From assembly GCA_948949055.1 (NCBI GenBank), contig CARBWQ010000023.1:1-9107 (forward strand): a DNA stretch of 9,107 bases, given 5' to 3'. The stretch comes from an uncultured Eubacteriales bacterium (lineage in GTDB: Bacteria > Bacillota > Clostridia > Christensenellales > UBA1242). A program made the translations under genes and the position numbers. The notes beneath the pieces are model-generated. The model searched no databases and had not been told where the DNA came from. It saw nothing but the letters and a program-made list of their open reading frames with translations. Below, in pieces: positions 7,001-9,107 of this stretch (the first letter of the stretch is position 1; each line of letters starts with the position of its first letter).

Positions 7001-7077
7001 TGACCAAGGAAATGTTAGATAACATGGGATACACTAAAATGTTAGTTAACAAGGGATACACAAAAGTTGCAGATTAA
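4036..7077 (+). CDS. Exported protein with Listeria-Bacteroides (InlB B-type) repeats and GLUG repeats
   Basis: A 1013-residue secreted protein. N-terminus: basic MISNKRN, hydrophobic core at residues 8-27, possible signal peptidase site after A36 (SLA-GS). Residues ~38-185 are Ser/Asn/Tyr-rich and match no family I recognise. Residues ~185-262 look like a degenerate repeat (KTGYTLNGFY). Residues 263-662 hold five Listeria-Bacteroides repeats (Flg_new/InlB B type), each with Y-x-V-x-F at the start, GY-x-F-x-GW in the middle and LYAKW at the end; the first two agree in about 60 of 78 positions. After a linker, YTWLPIGN and FKGNYNGNG (about 718-745) lead into GLUG repeats (762-905, VVGGIVG type), which are predicted to form a beta-helix. 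The C-terminus has no LPxTG motif, hydrophobic anchor, SLH or choline-binding repeat. Such proteins are usually adhesin-like or matrix proteins; the ligand is unknown. It is transcribed alone, from its own promoter to its own terminator. Confidence 0.85.
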   Translation: MISNKRNIFYLLFTFVLCLLAGLFLFFSHDRNISLAGSTTAALKIDTYGYHNGGDGVYSPADVSLTIYYGRNKPKKMGSTLSLGRGSRDGNTKISYNNSVSYTIQTKGREVSCTVSNVQSNVEYNKMEFQYRQGTFGGNAITSGGNYKSHNSTQSSSTSYTWEFDVYGSHGESNTYVTVLIHFTYSYLLYDGNSHKQTVKLSNNNTSTSFTSSNFSKTGYTLNGFYTNSSGGIKYFNVNGSTITSEFDRPPRAGEVYAQYSPNNYTVNFNGNGATGGSTASQGFTYDSSQSLRANGFTKTGYSFAGWATSANGNVVYSNQQSVKNLATSGSTTLYAKWTPNNYTVDFNGNGATGGSMKSQNFTYDSYQNLTANGFTKTGHYFDGWATSASGSKVYSNQQNVRNLATGGSTTLYAKWLGNKYTLRFKDGKNDNGQDNILSSISNVLYGSDFTFPVPKREGYILVGWKYGDVTYTDRTININFDLRNEDVITFEAVWEAIKYKVRFISGTNDGKSYEQEFTYSDKRDGEVRKSLTPFSELGFSKEGYTFVNWEFGDTKYSDQASILNLTTINNKILKFTAKWSPINYKIRLNSNNGYSSMQEIDCVYDEECTLPSMPFSYIGHLFKYWSISPTGNGEIFLDEATLMNVVNTNSGIYNLYAVWEETWSANAIEPTRKNENGFVVYQVSSPENLGWISLQIQNGESLTGIRFEQTKAINLSGYTWLPIGNEQVKFKGNYNGNGLPIHGLNTLNQTNAYGNQLYSHVGLFGVTSSSTLTNINIGSGNIYGYDVVGALVAFAEFGNITNCRSEATVQGHDVVGLIASCKSARITSCYNYGNVIGDQVVGGIVGEFGGLSSELEDKTIFTIKNCYVRGLVKGNSVVGGIIGNVYSDIATIQSCAFNGVLDNDGIYYGLLLATLQEDSRVDIKDCLGKSTEIIAFINDGNVEIESSIIENDYLKAYYDGDFSNWVKTESGQPLPSGLSWIGGTGEALTKEMLDNMGYTKMLVNKGYTKVAD
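4588..6021 (+). repeat. Tandem Listeria-Bacteroides repeats (one degenerate, five recognisable)
   Basis: Units by bases: 4588-4821 (degenerate), 4822-5055, 5056-5289, 5290-5526, 5527-5781, 5782-6021. The first three are each exactly 234 bases (78 residues); later ones are 79, 85 and 80 residues and diverged. Each is a beta-grasp-like unit ending in an aromatic K/V-W motif (LYAKW, FEAVW, FTAKW, LYAVW). Confidence 0.8.
4822..5289 (+). repeat. Recent in-frame tandem duplication within the exoprotein gene
   Basis: Two 234-base units in direct tandem. A 24-base block encoding ANGFTKTG is identical at 4915-4938 and 5149-5172, exactly 234 bases apart, while much of the rest differs at third codon positions. 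This suggests duplication followed by drift, or a short recent gene-conversion tract. Confidence 0.75.
6319..6750 (+). repeat. GLUG-type repeats in the exoprotein
   Basis: About five units of 26-37 residues, each opening with VGLFG, VVGAL, VVGLI, VVGGIVG or VVGGIIG and containing I-x-N/S-C followed by a V-x-G step. This is the GLUG motif pattern found in IgA-peptidase-like and adhesin-like proteins and predicts a right-handed beta-helix. The fourth unit carries an extra loop of about ten residues (LSSELEDKT). Confidence 0.7.
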
Positions 7078-7142
7078 AGTCAAAGTGATGATTAATTTTA
7101 ATTGAAAGAGTGAAAAAAATTAATCGCCATAGAAAATACAAT

Positions 7143-7171
7143 AAAAAGGAGGAGTTATCTCCTCTTTTTTT
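7143..7171 (+). terminator. Strong intrinsic terminator after the exoprotein gene
   Basis: A 12-bp hairpin: the left arm 7143-7154 (five A, then GGAGGAG) pairs with the right arm 7159-7170 (CTCCTC, then six T) around TTAT, with one G-U pair, and the T-run extends to 7171. It separates the exoprotein gene from the aspS T-box unit; the A-run also gives it minus-strand potential, with no gene there to use it. Confidence 0.85.
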
Positions 7172-7180
7172 AAAAAACAA

Positions 7181-7209
7181 TTGACAATATATGATAAAAT
7201 ATGTAAACT
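7181..7209 (+). promoter_or_regulatory. aspS: Promoter of the aspS T-box transcript
   Basis: TTGACA at 7181-7186 is a perfect -35. Two -10 boxes compete: TAAACT at 7204-7209 with the ideal 17-base spacing, or an extended -10 (TG-A-TAAAAT, 7192-7200) only 8 bases from that -35. The second would start RNA near 7206 and keep the base helix of T-box stem I; the first would start near 7216 and lose it. Confidence 0.55.
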
Positions 7210-7414
7210 CTTTGTGAAAACGATGAAAAAGAGAGTAGTTTTAAGTCTTTGTTTCTCAGAGAGGCATGTTGGTGTGAATTGCTAAACAACTTATAATGAA
7301 AGACACTTTGGAGTTTGACAAGTTAATCAAAGAGGCCTTTATGGCAAATTAGGTGGCACCGCGGATATATTTATTCGTCCTAATGTAAGAAATTTACGTT
7401 GGGGCGATTTTTTT
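7205..7414 (+). promoter_or_regulatory. T-box riboswitch, specifier GAC (tRNA-Asp)
   Basis: This is the T-box leader of aspS, which senses uncharged tRNA. Base helix AAACTC (7205-7210) pairs with GAGTTT (7311-7316). Next come the GATGA K-turn element, AGTA on the 5' side of the specifier loop, an upper helix (GTTTTAAG with CTTATAAT), TTGTTT with AAACAA, the AGAGAG bulge and a GGTG-containing apical loop. The specifier is GAC (7302-7304) followed by A, the Asp codon. Small stems (TTGA/TCAA; GCC/GGC around 7335-7345) follow. The T-box AGGTGGCACCGCGG is at 7351-7364; its bulge TGGC would pair with a tRNA ending G-CCA, and tRNA-Asp has G73. The antiterminator forms from AGG (7351-7353) with CCT (7379-7381) and GCG (7361-7363) with CGT (7376-7378), excluding the terminator. 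Uncharged tRNA-Asp should therefore turn aspS on. Confidence 0.93.
7376..7414 (+). terminator. Regulated terminator of the T-box leader
   Basis: The 5' arm (7376-7389) pairs over 14 bases, four of them G-U, with the 3' arm (7393-7406) around AAA, followed by A and seven T. The 5' arm contains CGTCCT, which is also the partner of the T-box sequence, so terminator and antiterminator cannot both form. Confidence 0.88.
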
Positions 7415-7442
7415 GTGTTTAGCCCCAAAAAGGAGGCATTTT

Positions 7443-8723
7443 ATGACAACACAAATTGCAAATTTAAAAGAGGGAAGAGTTCGCTTTCAGGGCATGATTG
7501 ATGTAGTTCGTGACAAAAAGAACATACAATTTATAGTTATTAAAGACTACACAGGAAAAATCCAAGTGACTGTTGATAAAGTTGCTCACCCAGAAGTTGG
7601 AGAGGTATTCTCACATCTACTTACCGGTTCTACTGTACTTGTTGAAGGTGAACTTGTAAAAAGTGAGTATGTTAAGCTTGGTGGACAAGAAGTTTTGGCA
7701 GATAAGGTGGAAATCACTAGTACTGCTGAGGCATATCCAATAGGACCAGAAAGTAATATCGACCAAAGACTTGATTATCGCTGGCTCGACCTTAGGCAAG
7801 ATAAAAATTTATTGATTTTTAAAGTTCAATCACTACTTTGTAATGCAATGAGGGAATATTTAAATGATAGAGATTTCGTTGAGATTCACACGCCAAAGCT
7901 TATCGCTACTGCATCAGAAAGTGGCTCTGAGGTGTTTGAAGTTAAATACTTTGACGGACTTGCTTATCTTGCTCAAAGCCCACAATTTTATAAACAAATG
8001 GCAAATTCAAGTGGTTTTGGTAGAATATATGAAGTTGCTCCTGTTTTCCGTGCTGAAAAGTCACACTCAAAGAAGCATGCAACTGAGTTCACTAGCTTTG
8101 ACCTAGAATTCTCTTGGATTGAGAGCTTTGAAGATGTTATGGCTCTTGAAGAAGAGATGATTGAGTACGGCCTAAGAAAGGTTAAAGAAAAATATGGCGA
8201 TTTAATCAAAGAAACTTTTGGTGTTGAGGTTGTTGTTCCAACATTACCTTTCCCAAGAATTAAACTTGCCGATCTCTATAAGGAACTTGAAACTCGTTAT
8301 GGTTATGTCACCGAAGAAGAAAAAGATGACCTTTCAACCGAGGCTGAAAAACTTTGTGCGAAATTTGCAAAAGATGTCTATGGCCATGAATTCCTTTTTG
8401 TAACAGATTATGGTCCAAGAAAGAGAGCATTCTATCACCTTCGTAAAGATGGTATTCCACAAGGCTATGACCTTATTTGGAAGGGAATAGAAATTACCAC
8501 AGGTGCTCAAAGAGAACACAGATATGAAGTTTTGAGAGAACAAGCAAAAGAAAAGGGACTTGAAAAAGATGTTGAGTTCTATCTTCAATTCTTCAAATAT
8601 GGTTGTCCTCCACACGGTGGATTTGCAATAGGCCTTGACAGAATGATTTTAAATTTATTAGAGCTTTCAAATATCAAAGAAGCAATGTTCATCTTCCGTG
8701 GCCCAGAGCGTATGACTCCTTAA
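7443..8723 (+). CDS. aspS: Aspartyl-tRNA synthetase, archaeal/AspRS2 type
   Basis: A 426-residue class II aminoacyl-tRNA synthetase that charges tRNA-Asp with aspartate. The N-terminal OB-fold (about 1-100) reads the anticodon, followed by YRWLDLR at 112-118. The catalytic domain has motif 1 (FVEIHTPKL), motif 2 (FRAEKSHSKKHATEF, 202-216, with R203 and E205 at the ATP/amino acid site) and motif 3 (GGFAIGLDR, 392-400, R400). The stretch GIEITTGAQREHR favours aspartyl over asparaginyl enzymes. The length is that of archaeal and AspRS2 enzymes; the ~590-residue bacterial AspRS has an extra GAD insert, absent here. AspRS2 enzymes are often non-discriminating, also charging tRNA-Asn for GatCAB; the window cannot decide this. 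ATG at 7443 follows AGGAGG (7431-7436) by six bases. An in-frame TTG at 7413 lies within the terminator T-run and is not the start. Confidence 0.93.
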   Translation: MTTQIANLKEGRVRFQGMIDVVRDKKNIQFIVIKDYTGKIQVTVDKVAHPEVGEVFSHLLTGSTVLVEGELVKSEYVKLGGQEVLADKVEITSTAEAYPIGPESNIDQRLDYRWLDLRQDKNLLIFKVQSLLCNAMREYLNDRDFVEIHTPKLIATASESGSEVFEVKYFDGLAYLAQSPQFYKQMANSSGFGRIYEVAPVFRAEKSHSKKHATEFTSFDLEFSWIESFEDVMALEEEMIEYGLRKVKEKYGDLIKETFGVEVVVPTLPFPRIKLADLYKELETRYGYVTEEEKDDLSTEAEKLCAKFAKDVYGHEFLFVTDYGPRKRAFYHLRKDGIPQGYDLIWKGIEITTGAQREHRYEVLREQAKEKGLEKDVEFYLQFFKYGCPPHGGFAIGLDRMILNLLELSNIKEAMFIFRGPERMTP

Positions 8724-8789
8724 AAAAATAAATAAATTGCAGAATGTTAAATTATATTATTATATATGTCCAGCATATGAAAATATACT

Positions 8790-8818
8790 TTGACATTTTG
8801 CTTTTTTTATGTTAAAAT
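8790..8818 (+). promoter_or_regulatory. Consensus promoter of the gene at the right edge
   Basis: TTGACA (8790-8795), 17 bases, TAAAAT (8813-8818), with TG one base before the -10. Near-ideal housekeeping sigma promoter; transcription should start near 8825, about 42 bases before the GTG start. No obvious terminator lies between the aspS stop and this promoter, so aspS read-through may also reach the gene. Confidence 0.85.
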
Positions 8819-8866
8819 ACTTTTAGTGAAATCGGCCTATAAATAGTTAGGTTTTTGGAGGGTAAA

Positions 8867-9107
8867 GTGGACGAAAAATTAAAGAAAGATTTAAACAATG
8901 TTTTGAAAAATAATAAAAACTGGCCATTAATTATTGAAGGTGGAGTGAGTACAAGTGACTTTTTAAGTGCAACACTTTTGCCAGCTTCTACGCCATCTGC
9001 TAGTCTTGGCGTTATAAATGACATAAATGGACCAGTATTGCCAGAATGGGTAAAGAAAATTGAAGAGAAGGAGCAAGACAAGACCAATCTTCTTGTGATT
9101 ACCGATT
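8867..9107 (+). CDS. Unrecognised protein, N-terminal 80 residues (3' end outside window)
   Basis: An open frame from GTG at 8867 runs without a stop to the window edge. GGAGGG (8857-8862) lies four bases before the start and a consensus promoter stands upstream, so the gene is real. I do not recognise the family. The visible part starts with a charged Lys/Asn-rich helix (DEKLKKDLNNVLKNNK), then a strand WPLIIEGG, a Ser/Thr-rich segment (STSDFLSATLLPASTPSAS), a Pro/Gly turn region, a basic-acidic helix (WVKKIEEKEQDK) and a second strand NLLVITD. Two short hydrophobic strands, the second ending in Asp, would suit an alpha/beta (possibly nucleotide-binding) fold, but no P-loop is visible in this part. 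No signal peptide or membrane segment. Its minus-strand overlap (8812-9087) is a shadow frame. Confidence 0.75.
   Translation, partial: MDEKLKKDLNNVLKNNKNWPLIIEGGVSTSDFLSATLLPASTPSASLGVINDINGPVLPEWVKKIEEKEQDKTNLLVITD

Noticed and set aside
7413..7442. TTG at 7413 as the aspS start
   Set aside because: It lies in the T-run of the T-box terminator and has no ribosome site; ATG 7443 has AGGAGG six bases upstream and homology begins there.
8334..8615. Minus-strand frame of 93 residues within aspS
   Set aside because: Antisense to a well-conserved synthetase region with no ribosome site; low-complexity Phe/Ser product.
8835..8856. Hairpin GCCTA/TAGGT followed by five T in the leader of the last gene
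   Set aside because: Only about five weak pairs around an eight-base loop; too weak to call a terminator or riboswitch.
8812..9087. Minus-strand frame of 91 residues at the right edge
   Set aside because: It covers the promoter and start of the plus-strand gene, which has far better signals.

Overview
The window is A+T-rich, by eye about two-thirds A+T. It looks like a chromosomal segment of an anaerobic, probably uncultured, Bacillota (Clostridia-like) bacterium. The grounds are AGGAGG-type ribosome binding sites, TTG and GTG starts, a T-box riboswitch in front of an aminoacyl-tRNA synthetase gene, an EngB/YsxC-like GTPase and a secreted Listeria-Bacteroides-repeat/GLUG protein. The assignment is inference; there is no rRNA to confirm it. 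I see no tRNA, rRNA, insertion sequence, phage gene or CRISPR array.

Layout. Positions 1-311 hold the 3' end of engB (ribosome assembly GTPase). Positions 437-1684 encode a TRAM-domain, [4Fe-4S]-type RNA uracil-5-methyltransferase of the RlmD/RlmCD group. It converges on a minus-strand cluster, read from 3827 down to 1760: a small Smr-like protein, the ATPase SufC and one short SufB/SufD-family scaffold. The scaffold-ATPase pair resembles the minimal two-gene SUF (SmsCB-type) iron-sulfur system. A symmetric hairpin at 1733-1761 can stop transcription from both sides. The Smr-like gene has a well-formed promoter, and a second candidate promoter with a perfect 6-bp inverted repeat lies before sufC.

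Positions 4036-7077 encode a 1013-residue exported protein: signal peptide, unfamiliar N-terminal region, a degenerate plus five recognisable Listeria-Bacteroides (InlB B-type) repeats, a GLUG repeat region and no visible wall anchor. It ends at a strong terminator (7143-7171).

Positions 7181-7442 hold a promoter and a complete T-box leader. Its specifier is GAC (Asp) and its T-box bulge base is C, fitting a G73 tRNA; both agree with the archaeal-type aspartyl-tRNA synthetase gene at 7443-8723. A consensus promoter (8790-8818) then drives an unrecognised gene that runs off the window at 9107.

How the genes relate: engB, the rRNA methyltransferase and aspS all serve translation. The methyltransferase needs an Fe-S cluster of the kind the neighbouring SUF proteins build, although no shared regulation is visible. 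The exoprotein is a separate accessory unit. The points most worth following are the minimal SUF pair with its possible operator and the exoprotein; I did not find a clearly new multi-gene defence or mobile system.
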